This document shows positions 45,703 to 53,703 of a stretch of 64,000 bases of DNA, piece by piece (within the stretch, counting starts at the first letter, position 1; each line of letters opens with the position of its first letter). Both the position numbers and the translations under genes were made by a program. The notes beneath the pieces were generated by a model, which did no database searches, had not been told where the DNA came from, and worked only from the letters and a program-made list of their open reading frames with translations. The stretch spans positions 124,001-188,000 of the forward strand of contig MHAZ01000012.1 in NCBI GenBank assembly GCA_001803165.1. Reading direction: 5' to 3'. The stretch is from Stygiobacter sp. RIFOXYC2_FULL_38_25. GTDB taxonomy: Bacteria; Bacteroidota; Ignavibacteria; Ignavibacteriales; Melioribacteraceae.

Positions 45703-47541
45703 CTATTTTAGTAGCATCATCTTTTTTGTTTGAACAAAACTATGCCCTGAGCGAAGCAAAGGATCTCCGGCTTTTAGTGTGTAGAAATAAACGCCGCTTG
45801 ACATTTCTCGACTTCGCTCGAAATGACTGCTATTAAATTTAGTTTCATAAGTCCCAGCTTGTTTATACTCGTTTACCAACGTTGCCACTTCGTTACCCAA
45901 AACATCATATACTTTTAAGTTTACTTGGCTTGCCGCTTGTATCTTGTAACTAATAGTTGTTTCCGGATTAAACGGGTTAGGGTAGTTTTGTACGAGTGAG
46001 TATTTAATAGGAATAGCTTCTTCCTTTTCTATGCCGGTTATGTTTTGTCTTGCATAAACTTCAAATTCCTTAAGCTCGCATCCGGCTTCGGGGATGTTTT
46101 TTGAGCTGCAATAAATACCAAAGTACCTTCCAACTATTGATAAGTTATTGAATTCATCAACGCCGCCATCTCCGGTATTTTCTGCAAATATTTCCGAAAC
46201 CGCACCGGCATCATTAATGGATTGTAAGATATAGCTCTTGCTGTAATTGTTCCCCCAGCGAAGAACAATTTTATAAACCTCGAACGATCTATTGAGATCA
46301 ATATAGAACCATGGTGCCTTTTCCAAACCGCTTTTCCAAAAAGTATCCTGGTTTCCATCGAAAACATTTTCAATTGTGAAAGGACTGTTAGATGATGAGG
46401 CTCTGGCTGTGCCATTTAATGAACGGTTTATTTTCTCGGCATCAAGTACTTCTACTGTAATTTTTTTTGTTTCAGTTATTTCACCAACTGCCTTCAGCTC
46501 ATATACGGTTGTAGTTTTTGGCGAAACTGTCAGATTTCCATTTCGCTGTACACTTTCGCCATTAAGAGTTACAACAGATTCGGTTGATGTTTCCCACGAT
46601 ATGAGACATGCATCGCCCGTGTTTCTTTCAAGAACCTTAGGTATATAATTGAAGGATTTAATTTTCCCCGTTGGGACATATTCTATTGTTATCGTTGATG
46701 TATCCGCAACACTGCCGGATGAAATTAGTTTATATGTTACAGATTTGGAAACTGTTATTGTTAGCGAATCTACAGCATTAACATTATTCCCGTTTAGCGT
46801 AACTGTTGTCCCGGGGGTTGTTTCCCAATAAATTTTGGAATTGTCTCCCTTTTCTAAAACTGTTTTGGTTGCGTAAAAGTATCTAATTATTCCGGAGGGG
46901 CTTTTCATTAATGTAGAATCAGCTATCTGTGCCATCATAAGATAACCTGCATTGCTTGGGTGAATGCCGTCTGGAAATAAATCGCTTCTGTTCAGAAACG
47001 ATGTGTTGAAATCAATCAAATATGTATTGGTCGCTTTCCTTACGGAATCAATTAATGGGATAACTTCATTTTTAATTATTGTAGGGTTAATTCCCCAATT
47101 AATTTTAAAAGCCGGGCATGGACTTGCAACATAAATCTGCGGCTTACGCCCATTCTTCCTGAACTCATTTACCAAATCAACGTAATCTTTATAGAACTCG
47201 TTTTTGTAAATCCAGTTTTGCGGTTTGCTGTCATTCGTCCCAAGTTTTATGATTATAATGTGCGGGTCAAAATCTTTAGCATTCTTAAATGCGGCTTCAT
47301 TCCAATATGGGGAATCGCCTTTGCGTAAAAGTGTTCTTCCAGAAACTCCGAAGTTGCGGACATCGTAATGAGAGCCGAGAATTTTCCCGAGTTGGGCGGG
47401 ATAAGTATTTGCACCACCGTTGCCTTGAGTTATACTGTTACCCACACAAGCAATTCTAATTTTATTGCTCTGTGCTAAAGCGAAGAAATTAACAAGTAAC
47501 AAAAAGGAGAATACTAGAAAAAGTTTTGCGGTAATTTTCAT
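45703..47541 (-). CDS. Secreted SGNH/GDSL hydrolase with discoidin-like and T9SS sorting domains
   Basis: 612 residues with a signal peptide. The SGNH domain (about 24-210) has the nucleophile Ser in CVGNSITQGNGG, Asn in IKLGTNDSKPQ and the Asp/His pair in FPDGIHPSNAGY, predicting an esterase or acyl-hydrolase. Two small Ig-like units follow (about 215-365), then an F5/8 type C (discoidin) domain (about 370-500) with VFDGNQDTFWKSG and APWFYIDLN, usually sugar- or lipid-binding. The T9SS domain ([13 protein letters not shown]) is unusual in holding two extra in-frame segments, HFERSREM and DPLLRSGHS, encoded by short palindromic repeats. The shared upstream element is 76 bp before the ATG. Confidence 0.92.
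   Translation of the reverse strand: MKITAKLFLVFSFLLLVNFFALAQSNKIRIACVGNSITQGNGGANTYPAQLGKILGSHYDVRNFGVSGRTLLRKGDSPYWNEAAFKNAKDFDPHIIIIKLGTNDSKPQNWIYKNEFYKDYVDLVNEFRKNGRKPQIYVASPCPAFKINWGINPTIIKNEVIPLIDSVRKATNTYLIDFNTSFLNRSDLFPDGIHPSNAGYLMMAQIADSTLMKSPSGIIRYFYATKTVLEKGDNSKIYWETTPGTTVTLNGNNVNAVDSLTITVSKSVTYKLISSGSVADTSTITIEYVPTGKIKSFNYIPKVLERNTGDACLISWETSTESVVTLNGESVQRNGNLTVSPKTTTVYELKAVGEITETKKITVEVLDAEKINRSLNGTARASSSNSPFTIENVFDGNQDTFWKSGLEKAPWFYIDLNRSFEVYKIVLRWGNNYSKSYILQSINDAGAVSEIFAENTGDGGVDEFNNLSIVGRYFGIYCSSKNIPEAGCELKEFEVYARQNITGIEKEEAIPIKYSLVQNYPNPFNPETTISYKIQAASQVNLKVYDVLGNEVATLVNEYKQAGTYETKFNSSHFERSREMSSGVYFYTLKAGDPLLRSGHSFVQTKKMMLLK
45742..45765. repeat. 24-bp palindromic element inserted in frame in a sorting domain (a)
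   Basis: Reads GATCCTTTGCTTCGCTCAGG then GCAT on the minus strand and encodes DPLLRSGH between KAG and SFVQTKK, where other sorting domains in this window have no such residues. The core CTTCGCTCAGG is typical of intergenic 'TTCGCTCAGGATGACA' repeats. Confidence 0.65.
45802..45825. repeat. 24-bp palindromic element inserted in frame in a sorting domain (b)
   Basis: CATTTCTCGA...TCGAAATG with arms CATTTC/GAAATG and CGA/TCG around CTTCG. It encodes HFERSREM in the place where paralogous sorting domains read continuously from FxAS to LSSGVY. Confidence 0.72.
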
Positions 47542-47616
47542 TTTGCGCCCATGTTTTAGTCTGTGTTTTAATAACTAACCGTATGTTATCAAATTAGTGA
47601 GTGACTAATAATTGAA

Positions 47617-47638
47617 CAATGGCGCAAACGTGGTATTT
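47617..47638 (-). promoter_or_regulatory. Shared T9SS-cargo upstream element, site 4
   Basis: Matches CAATRRCGCAAAYGTGGTAT followed by TT, 76 bp upstream of the SGNH hydrolase start and 14 bp from the end of the NarL-type regulator gene. Confidence 0.78.
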
Positions 47639-47651
47639 AACCGAGGGGTAA

Positions 47652-48320
47652 TTAAAGCAAATTTTCCTTGTAAACTTTAGAGACCGCGCCGGTTCTTGTA
47701 TTTACATGAAGTTTACCGTAAATATTTTTTAGATGAGTATTAACCGTATGGAAGCTTATAAATAATTTATCTCCAATTTGCTGCTTTGTTAATCCGGCAA
47801 TTAACAGTTGAAGAATTTCCTTTTCACGTTCCGTTAGTCCGTAATCTGTTTTCTTCGGCTTAAAGTGTGTAAACATTTCAAGAACTTTGTGCGCGATTTT
47901 CATATTCATAGGTGCGCCGCCGGCTAACACTTCTTGAATAGAATCTATAATCTTTTCCGGGGCAGAGTCTTTTAATAAATAACCGGAGGCACCGGCGCAG
48001 AGTGCTTCAAATACATTGTCGTTGTCGTCGTAAACAGTTAGAATTAAAATGTGCGCAGCCGGGAAAAATTCTTTGAATTTAGCTATACCGGCTATTCCAC
48101 TCATGCCTGGCAGACCGATATCTAATAGAATTACATCCGGATTCTCGGAAGTTTGAACTTCTTCAAAAGCTTCTTCGCATGAGGAAAAAGATTGCGGACA
48201 TACCAAACCCGGAGTTCTGTCAATCAATCCGGCAAGAGTCTTGCGGTAACGCGTGTTATCTTCAACCAGCCAAATTGAAATCTGCTTATTTACTTTTTCA
48301 GCTTGCAAATTCTTTTTCAT
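47652..48320 (-). CDS. NarL/FixJ-family response regulator
   Basis: 222 residues. The receiver (about 12-130) has IWLVEDNTRYRKTL, phospho-Asp in VILLDIGLPGMSG, LTVYDD and KDSAPE. The LuxR-type HTH (about 155-215) has LTEREKEILQLLIAGLTKQQ and SFHTVNTHLKNIYGKL. It lies 92 bp downstream of a propeller/Y_Y_Y kinase of the matching HPK7 class, on the same strand, so the pair is a two-component system. It sits immediately upstream of four T9SS cargo genes that share a promoter-proximal element, which makes it the first candidate for their regulator (inference). Confidence 0.95.
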   Translation of the reverse strand: MKKNLQAEKVNKQISIWLVEDNTRYRKTLAGLIDRTPGLVCPQSFSSCEEAFEEVQTSENPDVILLDIGLPGMSGIAGIAKFKEFFPAAHILILTVYDDNDNVFEALCAGASGYLLKDSAPEKIIDSIQEVLAGGAPMNMKIAHKVLEMFTHFKPKKTDYGLTEREKEILQLLIAGLTKQQIGDKLFISFHTVNTHLKNIYGKLHVNTRTGAVSKVYKENLL

Positions 48321-48412
48321 TCTTTTTTAATCTCTCGCAAAGTAAAGTTGCCCGATTAATCTTACCATACCACGTTCGAGTTATTTTTTGCCCAAAATTT
48401 TAGTCGAAATAA

Positions 48413-51400
48413 TCACAATACTAATTCAATCTTCGTTCCATTATTAAGGCTGCTAACAATATTTAGTTTCGCGTTCATCTTCAGAGCACGAGCTTCCATG
48501 CTTCTAATTCCGGTTGATGCTTTGAAATCTTTCGTATCGAAACCGAGTCCATCATCTTCAATACTAAGAGAAAAGTGTTTAGGATTTCCTGAAATAATAA
48601 TATTGCACTTCTTTGCTTTTGAATGGTTGATTACGTTTGTAAGCGCTTCTTTATACAGGAGGAAAATATTTCTTCGTATGTCGAGATTGAAAGAATCCAA
48701 TCTTGCGTCTTGTGAAGCTTCGAAGTTCCATTCCAAATTGGAAAGAAGTTTGGCTGCTGTCTGTTTCATCTTAAAAATAATGTCTTCATTTACATCGTTC
48801 TTGGGATTAATAAACCAAATAATATCCCGCATAGCATCTACAGTTGCTTTGGCAGTTTTGCTAATGTCAACCGATAATTCTTTTTCAGAATCATTCAGTG
48901 TTGGACTCGACATTAGGGATTGGCTATCAACACTAATACTGCTCAAGTTGCTGCCAATTTCATCATGTAAATCGCTGGCAATACTAAAACGGATTTTTTC
49001 AATTTTCAAAAGTTGATTAACTCGAAAACGGTATCCGGCAAAAACTAATCCAATGAGTAGCCCTATAGTAATTATTCTAAACCACCACGTGTTCCACCAA
49101 GCCGGCAGAATTTTTACGCTCAGAGAAGTTGGTGTCCCCCATGTGCCGTCTGCGTTTGCTGCTCTAACAAGAAAACGGTATGTACCATGTTTTATATCTG
49201 TGTAAAATGCTGTTGTTCTCACACCGGAGTGAACCCATTGCGGGTCAATGCCTTCGAGCATATAAGCAAAAAGATGTTTATAAACCGGTGTTAAATCAAG
49301 AGCAGTAAAATCAATAGAAAAGAAGTTCTGATTATGCTCAAGAACTATTTCGTGAGTTGTTGGAAGGGAGCGGGGCAGAGGCGCTTCTTTATCAAATACC
49401 TTAAATGATGTAAGAACAACACTCGGGGTTTCAGCTTCGCTTTTAATTGAATCCGGAAAGAAGGAAACGAAACCGTAGATACCGCCGAAATACATTTTGC
49501 CTTGCGAATTTTTATGGTAAGCATGCCAGTTAAACTGGTTATTCACAAGACCATCTTCAACATCATAAACACGGAAAATTTCATTTACCGGATTTAGTTT
49601 TGCCAACCCTTTCATTGTGCTTACCCAAATAAATCCTCTAACATCTTCTAGAATTCCAAACACACAATCGTTGGGTAACCCGTTTGATGTATTATAGTAG
49701 GTAAACTTATTTGTGGTTTTGTCTAATCGGTTTAAGCCGTTGCTGAATGTTCCAATCCAAATATTACCTTTACTGTCTTGAATGATTGATGAGATTTTGT
49801 TGCCGCTTATTGAATTGTTTTGTGAATTGGGAGCGTAATGAATGATACTTTTTTTAGATGGGTTATATCGGAATAATCCGTCTAGCCAGGTGCCAATCCA
49901 GATATTTTGTTGATGATCTTCGTATAGTGAGTTTATAGAAATTAAATCCGGAATTTTAGCGCTGCCGGAATTTAGCTCTGGCGAGAATGATTTGAATGTT
50001 TCTGTTTTGCGGTCGAAGACTTGCAAGCCGTCATTTGTTCCAACGAGTAGTAATCCATCTGTTGTTTCGAGTATTTGCTGCACCCAATTAGATTTAATTG
50101 ATTTTGGATTAGCCGGGTTGTTGGTGTACCTCTTAAAAGTATTTGTTGATGGATCATACCGGTTCAATCCGCCGTTGCTGGTTCCAATCCAAAGAATTCC
50201 TTGGCTGTCTTCAATTAATGAAATTACATCATTTACTCCAAGCGAGTTTATGTCGCCGGCAATGTTCTTAAAGTGAGAAATTTGATTTGTTTTCAAATCA
50301 ATTTTATCAAATCCATTTCCGCCAAAACCGACCCAAAGAATTTTGTTGCGTCCTTCATAAATACTGCTCACAACTCTGCCCCCCAATGTGTTTTTGCGGC
50401 TGGGCATATATTTGAATTGCTCAAATGCTTTTGTGTTGGGTAGTTTGTTCAAGCCGTCTTCAGTTCCAATCCAAATATTTTTTTGCCTGTCCTGATACAG
50501 CCAGCGTATCCTTTGGCAAATGAGAGAAAACGGATCATCATCTTCATTCATTAAACGAACAAAAGATGAACCATGAGTATCATTGTTGGAAATAACATAC
50601 ATACCCTGGTAATTGTACGTGCCAATCCAAAGCCTGCCGGTGTGATCAGTTAATATTTGCCTTACCGAAGTAGTCAGCGCTTGATGATTTTCTTTTGGAA
50701 CTCTTGGGTGATGGGTAAATGATCTGCTTTTTAAGTCAAAAAGATCCACCCCGGAACCGGTGCTAACATATAATGAGTTTGAATCTGCTTTTTGAACCCA
50801 CCAAACATTATTATCAGCTAAGGAAGGTTTCTCTTTATCGTCTTTAGCATATTGTAAAACTTTGCCGCTACCCGGATCGAGATTAATTAATCCTGAACCC
50901 CAGGTTGCAATCCATAATGAGTTTTTGTTTTCGAAATAAGTGCCGGTAACATTTTTGGCTGGTGCTGATTTTCCGGATTGAACCAAATTATTGTATGCGG
51001 TTATAGCCCCGGTCTTGGTGTTATACTTTTTTAATCCATTTAACGTTGTTCCGTACCAAATATTTCCATCGGAATCCTCTTCTATGGATTGGACAAAATC
51101 GTTGTTGTTGGTTTTATCTATTCTAATAAATGATTCTTGAATTGGATCATATTTGTAAAGACCGAATCCCCAGGTTCCTACCCAAAGATTGGTCTTGCTG
51201 TCTTCATACAAGAACATGATATAATTTTCCGGCAAGGAATTTTTTACGGAAGCGTTCTTTTTAAAAACTTTGAAAGATTGTCCGTCGAAGCGATTGAGCC
51301 CGTCTTTAGTTGCTATCCACAAATAACCGTCTTTTGTTTGAAGTACACAGTTAACTGAATTATTCGATAGACCATTATTAATTGTGAATCTCTCGAACTT

Positions 51401-51490
51401 GAAGTTACTCTGTTGAGCCGATAGACTCTGAAAGGCAAATGAGGTTATTATAAAAATGATTTTCGCGAAAAGCCTTATTCCGATTTTCAT
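48413..51490 (-). CDS. Two-component propeller / Y_Y_Y sensor histidine kinase
   Basis: 1025 residues. A signal peptide is followed by about a dozen Reg_prop repeats (LWIATKDGLNRFD, LWVGTWGFGLYKYD, IWIGTEDGLNKL and so on, about 35-680) that should form two seven-bladed propellers outside the inner membrane. A Y_Y_Y domain follows (about 700-790), then one membrane helix (about 795-820), a HisKA_3 motif with SIASDLHDEIGSNLSSIS (His about 841) and an HPK7 ATPase domain (LYKEALTNVINHSKAK, EDDGLGFD, GIRSMEARA). Unlike the hybrid two-component systems of Bacteroides polysaccharide loci, receiver and output are in a separate gene, the next one downstream. The likely signal is a sugar or polymer fragment. 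Confidence 0.94.
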   Translation of the reverse strand: MKIGIRLFAKIIFIITSFAFQSLSAQQSNFKFERFTINNGLSNNSVNCVLQTKDGYLWIATKDGLNRFDGQSFKVFKKNASVKNSLPENYIMFLYEDSKTNLWVGTWGFGLYKYDPIQESFIRIDKTNNNDFVQSIEEDSDGNIWYGTTLNGLKKYNTKTGAITAYNNLVQSGKSAPAKNVTGTYFENKNSLWIATWGSGLINLDPGSGKVLQYAKDDKEKPSLADNNVWWVQKADSNSLYVSTGSGVDLFDLKSRSFTHHPRVPKENHQALTTSVRQILTDHTGRLWIGTYNYQGMYVISNNDTHGSSFVRLMNEDDDPFSLICQRIRWLYQDRQKNIWIGTEDGLNKLPNTKAFEQFKYMPSRKNTLGGRVVSSIYEGRNKILWVGFGGNGFDKIDLKTNQISHFKNIAGDINSLGVNDVISLIEDSQGILWIGTSNGGLNRYDPSTNTFKRYTNNPANPKSIKSNWVQQILETTDGLLLVGTNDGLQVFDRKTETFKSFSPELNSGSAKIPDLISINSLYEDHQQNIWIGTWLDGLFRYNPSKKSIIHYAPNSQNNSISGNKISSIIQDSKGNIWIGTFSNGLNRLDKTTNKFTYYNTSNGLPNDCVFGILEDVRGFIWVSTMKGLAKLNPVNEIFRVYDVEDGLVNNQFNWHAYHKNSQGKMYFGGIYGFVSFFPDSIKSEAETPSVVLTSFKVFDKEAPLPRSLPTTHEIVLEHNQNFFSIDFTALDLTPVYKHLFAYMLEGIDPQWVHSGVRTTAFYTDIKHGTYRFLVRAANADGTWGTPTSLSVKILPAWWNTWWFRIITIGLLIGLVFAGYRFRVNQLLKIEKIRFSIASDLHDEIGSNLSSISVDSQSLMSSPTLNDSEKELSVDISKTAKATVDAMRDIIWFINPKNDVNEDIIFKMKQTAAKLLSNLEWNFEASQDARLDSFNLDIRRNIFLLYKEALTNVINHSKAKKCNIIISGNPKHFSLSIEDDGLGFDTKDFKASTGIRSMEARALKMNAKLNIVSSLNNGTKIELVL

Positions 51491-51630
51491 TAGCTTGCCA
51501 AAACAATTTTCGAAAATATACGAATAAAGGTAACCACTTTTCGGAAAGGGAAAAACAGCTTAACGTAGATTCTTTCAAAACAAAAAATAAAATTAAATGA
51601 GGCATGTTCTGCCAAAGAAAACATCAACTT

Positions 51631-51750
51631 TTAGATATAACCATGGACAATTAAAGAGAGAATAAACTTAAACGACATTATGAAGAAGCCAATAATGGCT
51701 AGAACAAAAACCACATCGTAGATGCGCAAGACTTTCTTTTTTGAAATCAT
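51631..51750 (-). CDS. Small single-span membrane protein
   Basis: 39 residues: a basic start (MISKKKVLRIYD), then one hydrophobic helix (VVFVLAIIGFFIMSFKFILS) with a lone Lys, and a short tail. The ATG is preceded by GAGGG at a suitable distance, and about 25 nt further upstream is a hairpin CGGTTTT/AAAACCG (51775-51792). It is too short for most gene finders. No family is recognised. It stands alone between the propeller kinase and the trp leader, so no function can be proposed. Start, Shine-Dalgarno and amphipathic composition support it being translated. Confidence 0.55.
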   Translation of the reverse strand: MISKKKVLRIYDVVFVLAIIGFFIMSFKFILSLIVHGYI

Positions 51751-51926
51751 AAATCCCTCGGCTGGTTAATAAATCGGTTTTCCTCAAAACCGCGAAACAA
51801 AAATATTCTATTAGCACTTCTATGGTGTGACAGCAAACATCGGAATAGCAACAGTGTGGGGCGCATCAAGCTGCTGGAAGCAATGATTTTTGTGATAAAA
51901 AAAATCTATTAGAAAGTGTATTTACT

Positions 51927-51958
51927 CTTGACGGGAAGCCGAAACTAATTTACCTTTG
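51927..51958 (+). promoter_or_regulatory. Bacteroidetes-type promoter of the trp leader
   Basis: CTTG (51927-51930), 20-nt spacer, TACCTTTG (51951-51958). The -7 box is exact. Transcription would start within about 5 nt of the leader ATG at 51963, so the leader peptide may be translated from a leaderless message; no Shine-Dalgarno is visible. Confidence 0.72.
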
Positions 51959-51962
51959 CCCC

Positions 51963-52031
51963 ATGAATTTTAGAAATCAAAATAGCGCAAATAATTGGTG
52001 GTGGTGGAGAAAACTCTCTCTGCTATCCTAA
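51963..52031 (+). CDS. trpL: trp operon-type leader peptide with four consecutive Trp codons
   Basis: A 22-residue frame containing NSANNWWWWRKLS, with TGG TGG TGG TGG at 51996-52007. It starts 4 nt after an exact -7 promoter box and is followed by an alternative stem and a terminator before a tryptophan synthase beta gene. This is the layout of transcription attenuation: a ribosome stalled at the Trp codons when Trp-tRNA is scarce leaves 52020-52028 (CTGCTATCC) free to pair with 52058-52066 (GGATGGTAG, nine pairs, two of them G-T), which overlaps the terminator stem. A ribosome reaching the stop codon covers 52020-52028 and lets the terminator form. Four tandem Trp codons by chance are very unlikely. 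Confidence 0.85.
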   Translation: MNFRNQNSANNWWWWRKLSLLS

Positions 52032-52050
52032 TGCTATAAATATTTTTATT

Positions 52051-52086
52051 AAGCCGTGGATGGTAGAACCGTTCACGGCTTTTTTA
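52051..52086 (+). terminator. Attenuator terminator upstream of trpB
   Basis: AAGCCGTG pairs with CACGGCTT around a 15-nt loop, followed by TTTTTATT. It lies between the Trp-rich leader peptide and the trpB-type gene. GCCGTGAAC at 52093-52101 can pair with the 3' arm (GTTCACGGC) as a further alternative structure. Confidence 0.85.
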
Positions 52087-52143
52087 TTGCCCGCCGTGAA
52101 CCGGTCTATCTGAATTTTATCAAACACTAAACAAGAGGTTCAC

Positions 52144-53445
52144 ATGTCTAGCAACAAAATAGTTTTTCTCGAACAAAAACAAATGCCAACTCATTACTAC
52201 AACATTCTGGCAGATTTACCGGTGCCGATGGAGCCGCCGCTTCATCCCGGAACAAAGCAACCGGCTGGACCGCAAGATTTATCGGCAATTTTCCCAATGG
52301 ATTTAATAATGCAAGAAGTATCGCAAGAAAGATTTATAGAAATTCCGGATGAAGTTCGCGATCTCTATAGAATAAGCAGACCAACACCACTTGTGCGTGC
52401 GGCTAATCTTGAAAATGCTCTAGGAACTCCGGCCAAAATTTATTTTAAGTATGAAGGTGCAAATCCAACCGGAAGCCACAAAACAAATACTTCTTATCCG
52501 CAAGCGTATTACAATAAAAAAACCGGTATTAAAAAATTGGTTACGGAAACCGGAGCGGGACAATGGGGAAGCGCGCTTTCAATGGCTTGCAAGCATTTTG
52601 GAATGGAATGTGAAGTGTTCATGGTGAAAGTGAGCTATAATCAAAAACCGTATCGAAGAACTTTTATGAAGTTGTTTGGCGCGACTGTTCATGCGAGCCC
52701 AACTAATCTTACAAACGCCGGAAGAAATGTTTTGGAAAAAGATCCCGATTCACCTGGCTCACTTGGAATTGCAATTAGCGAAGCTATTGAAGTTGCGGTT
52801 CAACGAGATGATACAAATTACAGTTTGGGCAGTGTGCTTAATCATGTAATGCTTCATCAAACTATTATTGGTGAAGAGGCAAGAAAGCAAATGGAAATGG
52901 TTGATGAATATCCTGATATTGTAATTGGATGCGCTGGCGGCGGAAGCAATTTTGCCGGACTATCATTCCCGTTTTTACGCGATAAATTAGCCGGCACAAA
53001 CAAGAATATGGAAGTAATTGCTGTTGAACCGGCTTCGTGTCCTTCGCTTACACAAGGCAAGTTTGAATATGATTTCGGTGACGAAGCCGGAATGACACCT
53101 TTGCTAAAAATGTACACGCTCGGTCATCAATTTATTCCGCCAAAAATTCATGCCGGCGGATTGCGCTACCACGGGATGGCGCCAACTATTTCACACCTTT
53201 ACCATCATGGATTTATAACAGCAAATGCTTACGATCAGGTTGAAGTATTTGAAGCGGCTCAATTGTTTGCGCAAACAGAGGGCTTAGTTCCCGCTCCGGA
53301 AAGTGCACACGCCGTTAAAGAAGCAATTGTTCAGGCGCTTAAATGCAAAGAAAGCGGCGAAGCAAAAACAATTTTGTTCAACCTTTCCGGTCATGGATTC
53401 TTAGACTTAGGTTCATACGAAATGTACCTTGAAAATCAATTATAA
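52144..53445 (+). CDS. trpB: Tryptophan synthase beta chain, TrpB2 type
   Basis: 433 residues, longer than TrpB1 (about 400) and with the N-terminal extension of the TrpB2 group ([18 protein letters not shown]). It is a PLP enzyme joining indole and serine to give tryptophan. The PLP lysine is in GSHKTNTSY, the phosphate-binding loop is [10 protein letters not shown] and LSGHGFLDL is near the end. There is no trpA beside it; TrpB2 is generally thought to work alone on free indole. The upstream Trp-codon leader and terminator indicate that it is made when Trp-charged tRNA is low. AGAGG precedes the ATG. Confidence 0.95.
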   Translation: MSSNKIVFLEQKQMPTHYYNILADLPVPMEPPLHPGTKQPAGPQDLSAIFPMDLIMQEVSQERFIEIPDEVRDLYRISRPTPLVRAANLENALGTPAKIYFKYEGANPTGSHKTNTSYPQAYYNKKTGIKKLVTETGAGQWGSALSMACKHFGMECEVFMVKVSYNQKPYRRTFMKLFGATVHASPTNLTNAGRNVLEKDPDSPGSLGIAISEAIEVAVQRDDTNYSLGSVLNHVMLHQTIIGEEARKQMEMVDEYPDIVIGCAGGGSNFAGLSFPFLRDKLAGTNKNMEVIAVEPASCPSLTQGKFEYDFGDEAGMTPLLKMYTLGHQFIPPKIHAGGLRYHGMAPTISHLYHHGFITANAYDQVEVFEAAQLFAQTEGLVPAPESAHAVKEAIVQALKCKESGEAKTILFNLSGHGFLDLGSYEMYLENQL

Positions 53446-53460
53446 AACTTTGGTTATTTC

Positions 53461-53500
53461 GAGCGCCAGCTTCGACTCGCTTTAAGCGAAGCGGGCGCTC
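53461..53500. repeat. Imperfect 17-bp hairpin after trpB
   Basis: GAGCGCCAGCTTCGACT pairs with AAGCGAAGCGGGCGCTC (two mismatches) around a 6-nt loop. It is GC-rich for this genome and contains the CTTCG/CGAAG core seen in the palindromic repeats elsewhere in the window. There is no T-run, but it may still act as terminator or transcript stabiliser for trpB. Confidence 0.6.
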
Positions 53501-53541
53501 TATTTCGGAAGAAATTATTTCTGATTATCAAACAGTATTTG

Positions 53542-53688
53542 CTAATGTTTGCGAATCATTCGCAGCATTCGAATATTCAAAACTAAGAAGCGGAAAAATT
53601 GCCAAACTAAATTTGTCCTAAATGACTTTGTAAGTTTAGTAGGTACAGGCGGATAATAACTTTGTTCAAATGGTTTTCTGACTGGCAT
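53542..53688 (-). CDS. Small basic protein downstream of the SQR-like gene
   Basis: 48 residues starting MPVRKPFEQSYYPPVP and continuing with WQFFRFLVLNIRMLRMIRKH. The ATG is 15 nt after the stop of the SQR-like flavoprotein gene on the same strand and is preceded by AGGAGA at ideal spacing, so the two are an operon. The C-terminal half is an amphipathic, strongly basic and aromatic helix that could sit on the membrane surface. I do not recognise a family. It may be a partner or anchor of the flavoprotein, or a small regulator; this is inference from position. Confidence 0.65.
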   Translation of the reverse strand: MPVRKPFEQSYYPPVPTKLTKSFRTNLVWQFFRFLVLNIRMLRMIRKH

Positions 53689-53703
53689 AACTTCTCCTAA
53701 AAT

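Noticed and set aside
36869-47541. Polysaccharide utilisation locus
   Set aside because: There is no SusC/SusD pair, glycoside hydrolase or polysaccharide lyase; the enzymes are phosphodiesterases and an esterase.
51840-51862. Possible fifth copy of the shared cargo element (AATAGCAACAGTGTGG)
   Set aside because: Several core positions differ and it is not the right distance from a T9SS cargo gene.
51981-52004. AATAGCGCAAA match to the shared element inside the trp leader
   Set aside because: Only the left half matches, and these bases are codons of the leader peptide.
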